Source: Pseudobdellovibrionaceae bacterium
Lineage (GTDB): Bacteria; Bdellovibrionota; Bdellovibrionia; Bdellovibrionales; Bdellovibrionaceae
Length of the DNA: 64,000 bases
Assembly (NCBI GenBank): GCA_019637955.1
Contig: JAHBUS010000001.1
Span: 744,001-808,000, forward strand
Reading direction: 5' to 3'
The position numbers were made by a program, and so were the translations under genes. Each line of letters starts with the position of its first letter. Position 1 is the first letter of the stretch. The notes beneath the pieces are model-generated. The model was not told where the DNA came from. It saw only the letters and a list, made by a program, of their open reading frames with translations, and did not search any database. Below are positions 49,601 through 57,560 of the stretch, piece after piece.

Positions 49601-50505
49601 TAGGCGCGCTCCTGCTGCTGCAAAGCCGAGAAGAACACATCGATGATCGATTTGAGTTCGGGCGATTTTTTTGAATAAAAATAAAATTCGATGTCGTAAC
49701 TGAAGTCTTTGAGGTTCACGTGAGTCATCCGGCCCATGCGGACCTGCTTACGGATCGAAGACGCCGGCAGAAAACCCCAGCCGAGCCCCGATTCGATCAC
49801 GCGTTTCAGAGTGCCGACGTTGGGAGATTCGAACACGGGTTCGAGCTGCACGCCGTTCTTCTGCAAGGCTTCGGCGAGCGTGCGGTTGAACTCGGGCAGC
49901 TCGCGCGAGAACGAAATCACCGGGTACTTCTTCATGTCGTTCAGGCTCATCTGCTTGGGCATGTCGGTCTCTTTACCGGACCCGACGAGCCAGAGCTCTT
50001 CTTTCATCAGGAAACGCTTTTCAACATCACCGAGCGATGCCGAGTACTCGGTTTCTACTTCGGGAAGGATCACGGCATCAAGCTCACCGCGCTTGAAGGC
50101 CTTCACGAGTTCTTCACCGTCATCGTAGTCGATTTTGATCGAAAGCTTGGGATTGTACTTCAAGAGGCGGCTCACGATCGGGCTGATCAAGTGAACGCCG
50201 AGCGAGTTCAAAGTTCCGATGCGCAATTGGCCTTTGAGTTCAGCGCCCATCGCTTTCACGGCGACTTCGGCTTGCTGGCCCAACTGGAGAATGCGTTTGG
50301 CATAATCAAAGAGCACTTCACCCTGGAGCGTGGGTTTAATCTGACGCACGCCGCGAACCAGCAAATCAACGCCGAGGTCCTCTTCGAGGTTGCGGATTTG
50401 CTGACTGATCGCCGGCTGGGTCAGGTAGAGCTTGTCGGCCGCGCCCGTCATGCTGCCCTCGCTGATGACCGTCACAAAGGATTGGAGCTGATAAAGGTTA
50501 AGCAT
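49600..50505 (-). CDS. LysR-type transcriptional regulator
   Basis: 301 residues from the ATG at 50505 (AGGGGG 9 bases upstream). The winged helix-turn-helix is MLNLYQLQSFVTVISEGSMT and AADKLYLTQPAISQQIRNLE, followed by a linker and a periplasmic-binding-type effector domain (LRIGTLNSLGVHL; DAVILPEVETEYS). The effector is unknown. It is followed by the DUF2799 lipoprotein gene and is divergent from the secreted gene at 50583, which is a natural candidate target (inference). Confidence 0.92.
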   Translation of the reverse strand: MLNLYQLQSFVTVISEGSMTGAADKLYLTQPAISQQIRNLEEDLGVDLLVRGVRQIKPTLQGEVLFDYAKRILQLGQQAEVAVKAMGAELKGQLRIGTLNSLGVHLISPIVSRLLKYNPKLSIKIDYDDGEELVKAFKRGELDAVILPEVETEYSASLGDVEKRFLMKEELWLVGSGKETDMPKQMSLNDMKKYPVISFSRELPEFNRTLAEALQKNGVQLEPVFESPNVGTLKRVIESGLGWGFLPASSIRKQVRMGRMTHVNLKDFSYDIEFYFYSKKSPELKSIIDVFFSALQQQERA

Positions 50506-50582
50506 GTGGATTTCCCCCTTTGAATTGGCCGGATTTTCCCCTATCATGTTTCAGAATTGTGCAAATTGGAAAGGATTCCGAC

Positions 50583-51311
50583 ATGCATCGATACTTACTT
50601 CTGATGTTGGCCACCCTCCTTCTTTCTTGGAACGCAGAGGCAAAAGTTTTTCGAAACGCCTACGTGGCTTTCGAACTTCCGGACACCTGGAACTGCAACC
50701 TTGAACACACCGAGTGGGTCTGCCGCAGTCAGAACGACAAAGAGTCCAAAGAGGCCATCATCATCCTGACGGCGAAAGAGGTCGGTCCGACCGATACGTT
50801 CGAGGCTTACACCAGCCACTTGAACTCGGCCCAGCAGGTCGCCTACAAGGGCGCCGGCACCGGGATCTCGCGCATCATCTACCCGCCCAAAAAAGTTCAG
50901 ATCAACGACCATCCCTGGATCGACGGTCTGCACCTGGCTTCGGAAGTGCCCAATTACTACACCCGGTACTTGGCGACGATCAAAGATCGCATCGCGATCC
51001 TGGTCACCTTCTCGGCTCACAAAGATCACTACACGAAATACTCGCAAGACTTCTTTAAAGCCGTGATGAGCCTTCGCGTGATCGCGACCAAGAATCTCTT
51101 GGCGAAACCCGAGATGGGCCCGATCCGTCCGAGCGGCGAGACCCTCGGCGGCCCCATCGGCGCGGTCATTCCGGGCGATATGCTGGGCATGGACGGCGAC
51201 GGCGATGGCGGCGGCGGAGGCATGGGAAAAACCAAGACGATGCTCCTGGGATTGGCGCTTCTTTTGGCGGCGGCCGGTGTGTACATCTTCTTGAAATCAC
51301 GCCGCGGTTAG
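50583..51311 (+). CDS. Secreted protein with C-terminal membrane anchor
   Basis: 242 residues from the ATG at 50583 (AAAGGA upstream). A signal peptide (MHRYLLLMLATLLLSWNAEA) leads to a domain with two Cys (TWNCNLEHTEWVC), a Gly/Asp-rich hinge (MDGDGDGGGGGMG), and a final membrane segment with basic stop (MLLGLALLLAAAGVYIFLKSRRG). The topology (exported domain plus C-terminal anchor) is clear, the function is not. It is divergent from the LysR-type gene. Confidence 0.7.
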   Translation: MHRYLLLMLATLLLSWNAEAKVFRNAYVAFELPDTWNCNLEHTEWVCRSQNDKESKEAIIILTAKEVGPTDTFEAYTSHLNSAQQVAYKGAGTGISRIIYPPKKVQINDHPWIDGLHLASEVPNYYTRYLATIKDRIAILVTFSAHKDHYTKYSQDFFKAVMSLRVIATKNLLAKPEMGPIRPSGETLGGPIGAVIPGDMLGMDGDGDGGGGGMGKTKTMLLGLALLLAAAGVYIFLKSRRG

Positions 51312-51351
51312 TTTCCCGCTGCGTTCCTTCTCAAAAAGCCTTCAGAAAAAT

Positions 51352-51381
51352 AAAAACCCCGATCGCGGATCGGGGTTTTTT
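51352..51381. terminator. Bidirectional intrinsic terminator
   Basis: Perfect 13-base arms AAAAACCCCGATC and GATCGGGGTTTTT pair around GCG, with T-runs on both strands. It separates the convergent secreted gene (50583) and M16 gene (51404). Confidence 0.93.
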
Positions 51382-51403
51382 ATTTCAACCTCTGGTCAGA
51401 GCG

Positions 51404-52789
51404 TTAAAGATTGGTCTTGCGGACCGCTCCCAATTTCGGAAGTTCGGCCGAGATGGCTTTTTCATCCGAGTAGATCACGAGCTGGAGCTTGTCGGGGTGC
51501 AGGTGCTTTTTGATCGCGGCGTTCACATCTTTGAGCTTCATCTCCTGAACGTTTTTCTGGAAGAAGCGCAGGTAATCGTCCGATATGCCGTAGCGGCGAA
51601 GCACCATCAGGTTTGAAGCCGTGCGGTCCGCCGTTTCGAGCGCCGCCGGGAACTGACCGACAAGGAGCGATTTTGCCGCCTTCAGCTCGTCTTCGTTGAT
51701 TCCTTTTTCGACAAAGTTCTTGAGCAGCTTTTCGGTTTCCAGCACCGTCGTCACCGCTTTGTCATGACGGGTGAAGGTGGAGACTTCGAAGCTTCCGGGC
51801 TCCAGGCGCGCATCCGAACCCGACGAGATCGAGTACGTCAGCCCCAGATCGTCGCGGATCTTTTGGTTCAAACGGCTCGCGAAGGCGCCGCCCAAAACGA
51901 CATTGGCCAAGCGAAGCGCCATGAAATCGGGATCACGCCGGTCAATACCCACGTGGCCCCAGCGAATTTGCGTCTGCTGCAAACCGGTTTTGTTCACGAG
52001 CAGAATCTCTCGCGAGCGCAGATCGGCCTTGGCATTCGTCAGAGGACGAAGCTCCCCGGTTGTCCAAGAGGCGAAAGCCTTGCGGACCGAATCCTTGAAG
52101 CTCTCGTCGTACTGACCTACCACCGCCAGGTACGCGTTGTTCGGGCGGAAGTATGCAAAATAGTGGCGAAGCAGGTCCGCCCGGCGCACGCCTTGAATTG
52201 AAGCTTGGGTGCCGATGATCGGGTGCGCGTAAGGATGCGCGCCGAACACCTGCATGTCCAAGGTCTCGTCGGCGACGTACGACGGCTGGTCCTTGTTCTT
52301 TTCGATCGAGGCTAAAAAGACCGAGCGGCGGCGCTCGATTTCCGCATTGTCGAACGCGGGCGTGAGCATGATTTCCGAGAAGATCTGAAGAACTTGATCC
52401 TTGGTGCTGGAAAGACCCGAGGCATTGAAGACGGTTTGATCATAGCCTGCCGAGTAGCCGTAGTCGGCGCCGATTTGCGCGAGATCTTCGGCGATCTGCG
52501 GAGCTTTGCGCTTCGCCGTTCCTTGATCCAAGAGCGACGAGGTCAACGACGTGATCCCCTCTTGGCCTTTACCTTCATCCACCGAGCCGACTTTGATCAT
52601 CATCTGCATCGAAATGCGCGGGAGCGTTTGATCCTGGAGCCAAATAATGTTCAGACCGTTGGCGAGGCGTTCTTCGGTGAAGGGACGCAGCTGGAATCCA
52701 CCCGAGGTCGTGGGTTTGTTCGAGAGCGAGCCGCACGCGAGCAGGGAGGCGGTGGCGGCCAAGATCAGGGAGTTTTTCAGCATCTTCAT
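51404..52789 (-). CDS. M16-family protein, non-catalytic subunit type, lipoprotein
   Basis: 461 residues with a lipobox (SLLACGS). The M16/pitrilysin fold is recognisable (FTEERLANGLNIIWLQDQTLPRISMQM near the start), but the zinc motif HxxEH is absent: the position reads GITSLTSSLLDQGT. The substrate-binding C-terminal half keeps the family pattern GGAFASRLNQKIRDDLGLTYS. In two-gene M16 systems such a protein pairs with a catalytic partner, which is here encoded immediately upstream with an ATGA overlap (52786-52789). Periplasmic or outer-membrane proteolysis is inferred. Confidence 0.88.
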   Translation of the reverse strand: MKMLKNSLILAATASLLACGSLSNKPTTSGGFQLRPFTEERLANGLNIIWLQDQTLPRISMQMMIKVGSVDEGKGQEGITSLTSSLLDQGTAKRKAPQIAEDLAQIGADYGYSAGYDQTVFNASGLSSTKDQVLQIFSEIMLTPAFDNAEIERRRSVFLASIEKNKDQPSYVADETLDMQVFGAHPYAHPIIGTQASIQGVRRADLLRHYFAYFRPNNAYLAVVGQYDESFKDSVRKAFASWTTGELRPLTNAKADLRSREILLVNKTGLQQTQIRWGHVGIDRRDPDFMALRLANVVLGGAFASRLNQKIRDDLGLTYSISSGSDARLEPGSFEVSTFTRHDKAVTTVLETEKLLKNFVEKGINEDELKAAKSLLVGQFPAALETADRTASNLMVLRRYGISDDYLRFFQKNVQEMKLKDVNAAIKKHLHPDKLQLVIYSDEKAISAELPKLGAVRKTNL

Positions 52790-54135
52790 TGTTGTGCTCC
52801 ATTGTTTGCCGACACTTTGGCCGACTTGGGCTTCAGCAGAACGACGATCTCACGTTCGGGTTTCAAATACTCTTTCACCACACGCTGAACGTCGGCCAGC
52901 GTGACGGCCTGGTACTTTTCGAGATCGGTGAACAGTTTGTCGTACGACCCGAAAAGAATCTCGTTGAGCGCGAGCTGCTGCGCTTTTCCATCGATGGTTT
53001 GAAGGCCATCGACGAAGTCTTTCATGAGTTGAGCTTTGGCCTTGTCGAGCTCCTTCTGCGTGACGGGAGACGTGGCCAGGCGCCTGACTTCGGCTTTCAT
53101 CGACGCTTCCGCCGCTTTTTCGTTTTGACCGGGCTTGAGGGCCACCGACACGGTGAACAGTCCCGAAGCGGCGTTGGTCATGTTGTACGAGACGGCCGAG
53201 GTCGCGATTTGATCGCGGTAGACCATCTTTTTATACAGCCGGCTCGAACTGCCGGCGCCGAGCATATTCGCCAGCATGTCCAAGGCATAAGAGTCCGCAC
53301 TGCCCGCCGTCACGCCGGGATAACCGAGCATCAAGGTCGACGTTTGCACTTCGGATTCGACGGTTTTGAAAACGGGCTTCTTGGGAACTTCGGATTTCGC
53401 GTAGGTGCGCTCCGCCAAGGGACTCGGCTGCAAAACGCCGTAGTACTTTTCGATCATCTTTTTGACTTTCGCCGTCTCAAAATCGCCGGCCACGACCAGA
53501 ACCGCGTTGTTCGGCACGTAGAACTTGTCGTAGAAGTATTTGAGCTTTTCGGTCGTGTAGGCCTGAATATCGACCATGTACCCGATCACGGGCCACTGGT
53601 AGGGGCTCTTGGGAAAAGCGACGTCAAAGAGCGACTCACGGAGCAAACCCATCGGGTTGTTGTCCACGCGCCAGCGGCGCTCCTCGCCGACGACTTGCAA
53701 TTCGGATTTCAAGTCGTCGGGGCTCAGGGCCAAGAAGCGCATGCGGTCCACTTCCATGTCCATGATGAGTTCCAACTTGCTTGAGGGAAGGTTCTCGTAG
53801 AAGCCGGTGTAGTCCCACGACGTGAACGCATTGTTGGTGATTCCGTTCGCGTGCAGGATGTGGTCGAACTCTTTGCCCGAGTATTTTTTGGCGCCCTTGA
53901 ACATCATGTGCTCGAGCATGTGCGCGGCACCGGTCACGCCGGGCTGCTCATCGCGCGAGCCGACGCGGTACCAGGTGTGGTAGCTTACCATCGGCACGGT
54001 GTGGTCTTCGTGCAAGAGAACGGTCAGGCCGTTCGGCAGCTGGTATTTTTCGACGGGGAAGCGGATCTTAAAATCGTCCGCGAAGGCCAAGGCCGAAAAC
54101 AAGAAAACGCCGGCCATGAGCGATTGACGAAGCAT
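52786..54135 (-). CDS. M16-family zinc metallopeptidase, catalytic subunit
   Basis: 449 residues with a signal peptide (MLRQSLMAGVFLFSALAFA). The zinc site is His72-x-x-Glu75-His76 (GAAHMLEHMMFKG), with the third ligand Glu151 in VVGEERRW. YQLPNGLTVLLHEDHTVP is the typical start of the domain, and the GAGSSSRLYKKMVYRD block lies in the second half. It is exported, so it acts in the periplasm or outside, probably with the inactive partner encoded next. The leader folds a strong hairpin over its ribosome-binding site (54137-54177). Confidence 0.93.
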   Translation of the reverse strand: MLRQSLMAGVFLFSALAFADDFKIRFPVEKYQLPNGLTVLLHEDHTVPMVSYHTWYRVGSRDEQPGVTGAAHMLEHMMFKGAKKYSGKEFDHILHANGITNNAFTSWDYTGFYENLPSSKLELIMDMEVDRMRFLALSPDDLKSELQVVGEERRWRVDNNPMGLLRESLFDVAFPKSPYQWPVIGYMVDIQAYTTEKLKYFYDKFYVPNNAVLVVAGDFETAKVKKMIEKYYGVLQPSPLAERTYAKSEVPKKPVFKTVESEVQTSTLMLGYPGVTAGSADSYALDMLANMLGAGSSSRLYKKMVYRDQIATSAVSYNMTNAASGLFTVSVALKPGQNEKAAEASMKAEVRRLATSPVTQKELDKAKAQLMKDFVDGLQTIDGKAQQLALNEILFGSYDKLFTDLEKYQAVTLADVQRVVKEYLKPEREIVVLLKPKSAKVSANNGAQQ

Positions 54136-54136
54136 G

Positions 54137-54177
54137 GGTCCTCCAATTGTTGTAACGACATAACAATTGTGAGGACC
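54137..54177 (-). promoter_or_regulatory. Hairpin enclosing the Shine-Dalgarno sequence of the M16 peptidase gene
   Basis: On the mRNA, GGTCCTC-A-CAATTGTT pairs with AACAATTG-GAGGACC: 15 base pairs with one bulged A and a 10-base loop. GGAGG, the ribosome-binding site, lies wholly inside the 3' arm, and the ATG follows one base after the stem. Translation would need the stem to melt or a factor to bind. No T-run follows, so it is not a terminator. Confidence 0.7.
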
Positions 54178-54207
54178 GCTCTCTCGAAAGGCAAAGAACT
54201 GGCGGGA

Positions 54208-54789
54208 TTACTGGACGACGAACTTGCTGAAGTAAACGTCCTTAACGACACCTTTGTCGAGGATGCCGTTCACCTCCGAAGAGATGCGATCTTTGAGGAA
54301 GAGTTTTCCTTGAATGCTTTCGAGGTCCGGGAAGGACTTGTCATTCAAAATACCGACGATGCGGTCGCGGATTTTCGGCACGCGCATCACGTCCATGACC
54401 TCTTCGTAAGATTCCTCGTTGAGCATCTCGAGGCTGACCTCGAGCTGGATCACGCGCTTGGGCTCACCATTCAAATTCACGGTAAAGGTGTCGAGCTTCT
54501 GCAGAAAGGGCGCGGGGATTTCTTCTTGCACGCCGGCCGCCGCGGCGGGGCCGTGCTCACCTTCGGCAGCGGCTTCGGCCTTGGCCTCGGGCTTTACCGA
54601 GGCCGGTGCGCGCTGAGCCCGGAGAGACTTCTCGGTCATGGTCGGCGGATGCCATCCCATGGTCGAGGCGTACACGAGGTAAGCTCCGCCGCCAACGACG
54701 CTCAAGTTCACCAGGGCAAACACGCCCTGAAGGATGAGCATCACCGGAAGGGCTTTCTTTTCTGCTTTTTGTTCTGCTGCTTGTGCCAT
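54208..54789 (-). CDS. FliL-family flagellar basal-body-associated protein
   Basis: 193 residues: a short cytoplasmic tail, one membrane segment (VMLILQGVFALVNLSVVGGGAYLVY), an Ala/Glu-rich linker and a stomatin-like periplasmic domain (FTVNLNGEPKRVIQLEVSLEM, PKIRDRIVGILNDKSF) ending in GVVKDVYFSKFVVQ, the usual FliL end. FliL stabilises stator units. There is no flagellar gene next to it in this window, so it may be an extra, orphan FliL. It heads the minus-strand unit with the two M16 genes. Confidence 0.82.
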   Translation of the reverse strand: MAQAAEQKAEKKALPVMLILQGVFALVNLSVVGGGAYLVYASTMGWHPPTMTEKSLRAQRAPASVKPEAKAEAAAEGEHGPAAAAGVQEEIPAPFLQKLDTFTVNLNGEPKRVIQLEVSLEMLNEESYEEVMDVMRVPKIRDRIVGILNDKSFPDLESIQGKLFLKDRISSEVNGILDKGVVKDVYFSKFVVQ

Positions 54790-54906
54790 ACCGAATTATC
54801 GGCGCCCTGGACCTAAGCCTTAAGACTTATGGAGGAAATTTCAGATGAAAATTAACGGGAAATTGGCGATATTTTAAACAGGACCAATGTCGATATGGGG
54901 AATCTT

Positions 54907-54929
54907 GAAAATCTTCCGATAAGATTTTT
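54907..54929 (+). promoter_or_regulatory. AT-rich hairpin upstream of the YkuD gene
   Basis: AAAATCTT and AAGATTTT pair around a 5-base loop and end just before GAGG, the ribosome-binding site of the ATG at 54944. It may affect translation or mark an operator; the evidence is limited to the fold. Confidence 0.35.
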
Positions 54930-54943
54930 AGAGGTTAATGCGA

Positions 54944-55942
54944 ATGAAGTATCTGCTCAGCCTGATCATCCTGCTTGGAGCACCTATGGCTCTCGCCGCG
55001 GAAGCGGCCGAAGGCACATCGTTATTCCCCTCGGGCCTTCTTTCGCTGGGCAACCACAGTAAGGTCGTCTTCGTCGCAGACAAAGCCCGCCGCTTTTTGC
55101 GCGTGTATGAATTTGAGAATCACCGTCCCCGCATGGTGCTCGAAGTCCCTTCGGATATCGGTAAAATCGGTGGCGACAAAGAACGTGAAAACGACCACAA
55201 AACTCCGGTCGGAATCTATTTTCTGCAGCAGAAAAAACAGCAACCCGAAATCCCTTTCGGTCTTTACGGTTCGATCGCTTTCACGACGGACTATCCGAAC
55301 ATTTTCGATAAGCGCGATAAAAAAGGCGGCTCGGGCATTTGGCTGCACGCGGTTCCCGACACCGTTCCGCTCACCCGTGGATCACGCGGCTGCGTGGTGG
55401 TTCGTGACGAGATCATCAAGAAGCTCGCGCCTTACGTGACGCTCAAAGAAACGCCCCTCGTGATCTACGACTCGGTCGAAGACGTGAAAGAAACTGATTA
55501 CGACACCGAACAAAAGAAGTATTTGGCGTTCTTCGAAGAGTGGCGCAAAGCCTGGGAGACCCAGGACGTCGACACTTACATCAAGTTCTACGATCAGACT
55601 TTTAAGAACAATCAGATGAACTATTCTCAGTGGTACAACCACAAGAAGAAGCTCAAATCGATGTACAAGTTCATCAAGGTTTCGCTGTCAGAACCCTTGA
55701 TCATCCGCAACCGCGGACAGGTTGTGATCCGCACCTTCCAAGAGTACGAGTCCGACATGCACAAGGACTACGGAATCAAAACGATTCACGCCAAGTATTC
55801 GCCCGAGTCTGGTTTTAAAATTATCCGTGAGGATTGGGAACCGCGTGGGCGCTTGGACATGAAACGCCAAGCCACCGAAGTTCAGCCGCCGCAGCGAACG
55901 ACGGCGGCTGAGAAGGTCATCGAAACTCAGCCCACTCAGTGA
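54944..55942 (+). CDS. YkuD-type L,D-transpeptidase/carboxypeptidase with NTF2-like domain (cell-shape enzyme type)
   Basis: 332 residues from the ATG at 54944 (GAGG 9 bases upstream; the ATG at 54938 is too close). A signal peptide precedes the YkuD domain, with His135 in SGIWLHAVPDT and Cys150 in SRGCVVVRDEI, and an NTF2-like domain (about 185-290: FFEEWRKAWETQDVDTYIKF). A 30-residue Gln/Thr/Pro tail follows. The same domain pair occurs in Helicobacter Csd6 and Campylobacter Pgp2, L,D-carboxypeptidases that give helical shape, and in Bdellovibrio Bd1075, the enzyme behind cell curvature; total length and tail match Bd1075 best (from memory). Confidence 0.85.
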   Translation: MKYLLSLIILLGAPMALAAEAAEGTSLFPSGLLSLGNHSKVVFVADKARRFLRVYEFENHRPRMVLEVPSDIGKIGGDKERENDHKTPVGIYFLQQKKQQPEIPFGLYGSIAFTTDYPNIFDKRDKKGGSGIWLHAVPDTVPLTRGSRGCVVVRDEIIKKLAPYVTLKETPLVIYDSVEDVKETDYDTEQKKYLAFFEEWRKAWETQDVDTYIKFYDQTFKNNQMNYSQWYNHKKKLKSMYKFIKVSLSEPLIIRNRGQVVIRTFQEYESDMHKDYGIKTIHAKYSPESGFKIIREDWEPRGRLDMKRQATEVQPPQRTTAAEKVIETQPTQ

Positions 55943-56118
55943 GCTTGGTTTCCGCCTTTGTCCTCTTCGAGAGTGAGGGGGGCTGCTTGAGCCGCCGAAT
56001 CCGGCAAAGACTTCAAATAAGCTTCGTACTCTTCCTTGGTCAGTTGGCCATTGGCCAAATTGATCTCAACCAAGCGAGCATCCAACTTCAATTTTTTTAC
56101 GGCTTGATCCAAAGACAT
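55936..56118 (-). CDS. Small cytoplasmic protein, 60 residues
   Basis: 60 residues beginning MSLDQAVKKLKLDARLVEIN, with a strong GAGGAGG 5 bases before the ATG. Helical, highly charged, with the phrase LTKEEYEAYLKSLPDS in the middle and an acidic end. Its 3' end overlaps the convergent YkuD gene by 7 bases. No family recognised; the strong ribosome-binding site argues that it is real. Longer in-frame reading to 56241 would enter the rhomboid gene. Confidence 0.6.
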   Translation of the reverse strand: MSLDQAVKKLKLDARLVEINLANGQLTKEEYEAYLKSLPDSAAQAAPLTLEEDKGGNQAH

Positions 56119-56176
56119 GAGTCCTCCTCGAGAAAAATGAAGTCCCAGATCTAACGCAAATCGCCGCCACCCGTCA

Positions 56177-56199
56177 AGGCAGGTAGCTGCCACCTGCCT
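56177..56199 (-). other. Hairpin at the rhomboid stop codon
   Basis: AGGCAGGT (56177-56184) and ACCTGCCT (56192-56199) are perfect complements, and the stem includes part of the TAG stop. The following bases are TTGACGGG rather than a T-run, so it is at best a weak terminator; it may stabilise the transcript end. Confidence 0.5.
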
Positions 56200-56947
56200 A
56201 ATTCCAGTATTGGGGGTCTTTTTTGGATTTGGGGTCGTCATTATCGACCACCAGGCGCAGCTGAGGGCCCTTTTTCTTCGTTTTGGCGCTCTTTTGACGC
56301 CGGCTCCAGGCCGTCAGCACCAAAAGAGCGATGTAGCCCGAAACCAGTCCGCCCAAGTGCGCCAAATGGGCGACCTCGTCGCCGCCCATCCCGCCCGAGA
56401 GCATCGAGACGATCTCGATCCCCGCCAGGATCATCACGAAGTATTTGGCTTTCATGGGGAAGATCATCATGAAGTGGATGACCCGCTCCCCGAACAGGAT
56501 CCCGTAAGCCAGCATCAAACCAAAGATCGCACCCGAAGCGCCGACCACCGGGATGGCCAGCCCTTGCGAGGACCCCGTCGCCCAGTAATAGAGCCAGACA
56601 CCGGCCGTGTAGATGATCGCCGATCCGATGCCGCTCGCGAAGTAGTAGGTCAGAAAGTAGCGGCGTCCCCACTTTTGCTCGAGCTCCGCCCCCATGAACC
56701 AAAGCATGAGCATATTCAGAACGAGGTGCGTGACCTGCATCGAGTGCAGGAACATGTAGGTCACTATCTGCCAAACGGCGCCATCGAGAACGACCTTGCC
56801 AGGAAAGAGCGCGAGGTGGCGCGAGAACGGGATGCCCACGTATTTTTCGAGGATCACCTGCCCGAGCAGCCACATGGCCAAATTCAGGCCGATCAAAACT
56901 TTCATGGTGTTCGAGAACGGAAGATTCATGCCTAGCTGTTGTCTCAT
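56198..56947 (-). CDS. Rhomboid intramembrane serine protease
   Basis: 249 residues from the ATG at 56947, which overlaps the HIT gene stop (ATGA). Six to seven membrane segments; catalytic Ser138 in GASGAIFGLM and His197 in HLAHLGG, with the HLVLNMLMLWFMG motif on TM2. It cleaves membrane proteins within the bilayer; substrates are unknown. The C-terminus is Lys-rich and cytoplasmic. The last gene of the SppA-HIT-rhomboid operon, with a hairpin at its stop codon (56177-56199). Confidence 0.93.
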   Translation of the reverse strand: MRQQLGMNLPFSNTMKVLIGLNLAMWLLGQVILEKYVGIPFSRHLALFPGKVVLDGAVWQIVTYMFLHSMQVTHLVLNMLMLWFMGAELEQKWGRRYFLTYYFASGIGSAIIYTAGVWLYYWATGSSQGLAIPVVGASGAIFGLMLAYGILFGERVIHFMMIFPMKAKYFVMILAGIEIVSMLSGGMGGDEVAHLAHLGGLVSGYIALLVLTAWSRRQKSAKTKKKGPQLRLVVDNDDPKSKKDPQYWN

Positions 56948-57558
56948 CGGGAAGATTCCTTCGGAGTGCGCCCTTTGGAGGCGGTTTGGTGAAAGCCCGA
57001 AAAGAGGCGTTCGAAACTGGTTTCCAGATTTTCGATGACGACCTTGGTTTCGGCGATCAGCGGAAAGAAGTTCAGATCCCCCGACCAACGGGGAATCAGA
57101 TGAAAATGCAAATGCTGAGGGATCCCCGCGCCCGCGACGGCGCCGTGATTCAGACCCGCATTGAAGCCTCCGGGCTGGTACGCCGTTTTCACCACCAGCA
57201 TGGCGGTTCGGATCAGCTCCGAAAGATCGGCCCACTCCTCGCTTGAGAGTTCGAGCAGATCGCCGCAGTGACGCCGCGGAAGAATCAGCACGTGGCCGGA
57301 GTTGTACGGAAATTTATTGAGGACCACCATCGAGTGTTTGGTTTTGTAAACGCAAAGCGACTCGAACCCCACCGGCTTGCTGGCGGCCTTGCAGAACACG
57401 CAGCCCTCTTCGCGCACCAACTTGCGAACGTACTTCAAGCGGTCGGGGCGAAAGAGCACGTCCCGCTCCAGCGGCCAGATGTCTTGACCGACCGAAAGCG
57501 CGGGCGCCTTTTTTTTCGCGGGACGTTTCGCCTTCGCAGGGGCTTTCTTGCGGGCCAC
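56944..57558 (-). CDS. HIT-family nucleotide hydrolase/transferase
   Basis: 204 residues from a GTG at 57558. A Lys/Ala/Pro-rich, basic leader (ARKKAPAKAKRPAKKK) precedes a HIT domain: CVFCKAASK (with two Cys that could bind zinc), FPYNSGHVLILPRRH, NHGAVAGAGIPQHLHFHLIPRW, where HLHFH is the histidine triad. The AP4A-phosphorylase/FHIT-like type uses dinucleoside polyphosphates. The basic leader is unusual and could bind nucleic acid. It lies between sppA and rhomboid, overlapping the latter. Confidence 0.9.
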   Translation of the reverse strand: MARKKAPAKAKRPAKKKAPALSVGQDIWPLERDVLFRPDRLKYVRKLVREEGCVFCKAASKPVGFESLCVYKTKHSMVVLNKFPYNSGHVLILPRRHCGDLLELSSEEWADLSELIRTAMLVVKTAYQPGGFNAGLNHGAVAGAGIPQHLHFHLIPRWSGDLNFFPLIAETKVVIENLETSFERLFSGFHQTASKGRTPKESSR

Positions 57559-57560
57559 GG

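Noticed and set aside
52789-53784. Plus-strand reading frame of 331 residues opposite the M16 peptidase
   Set aside because: His/Arg-rich shadow of a gene with an intact zinc motif.
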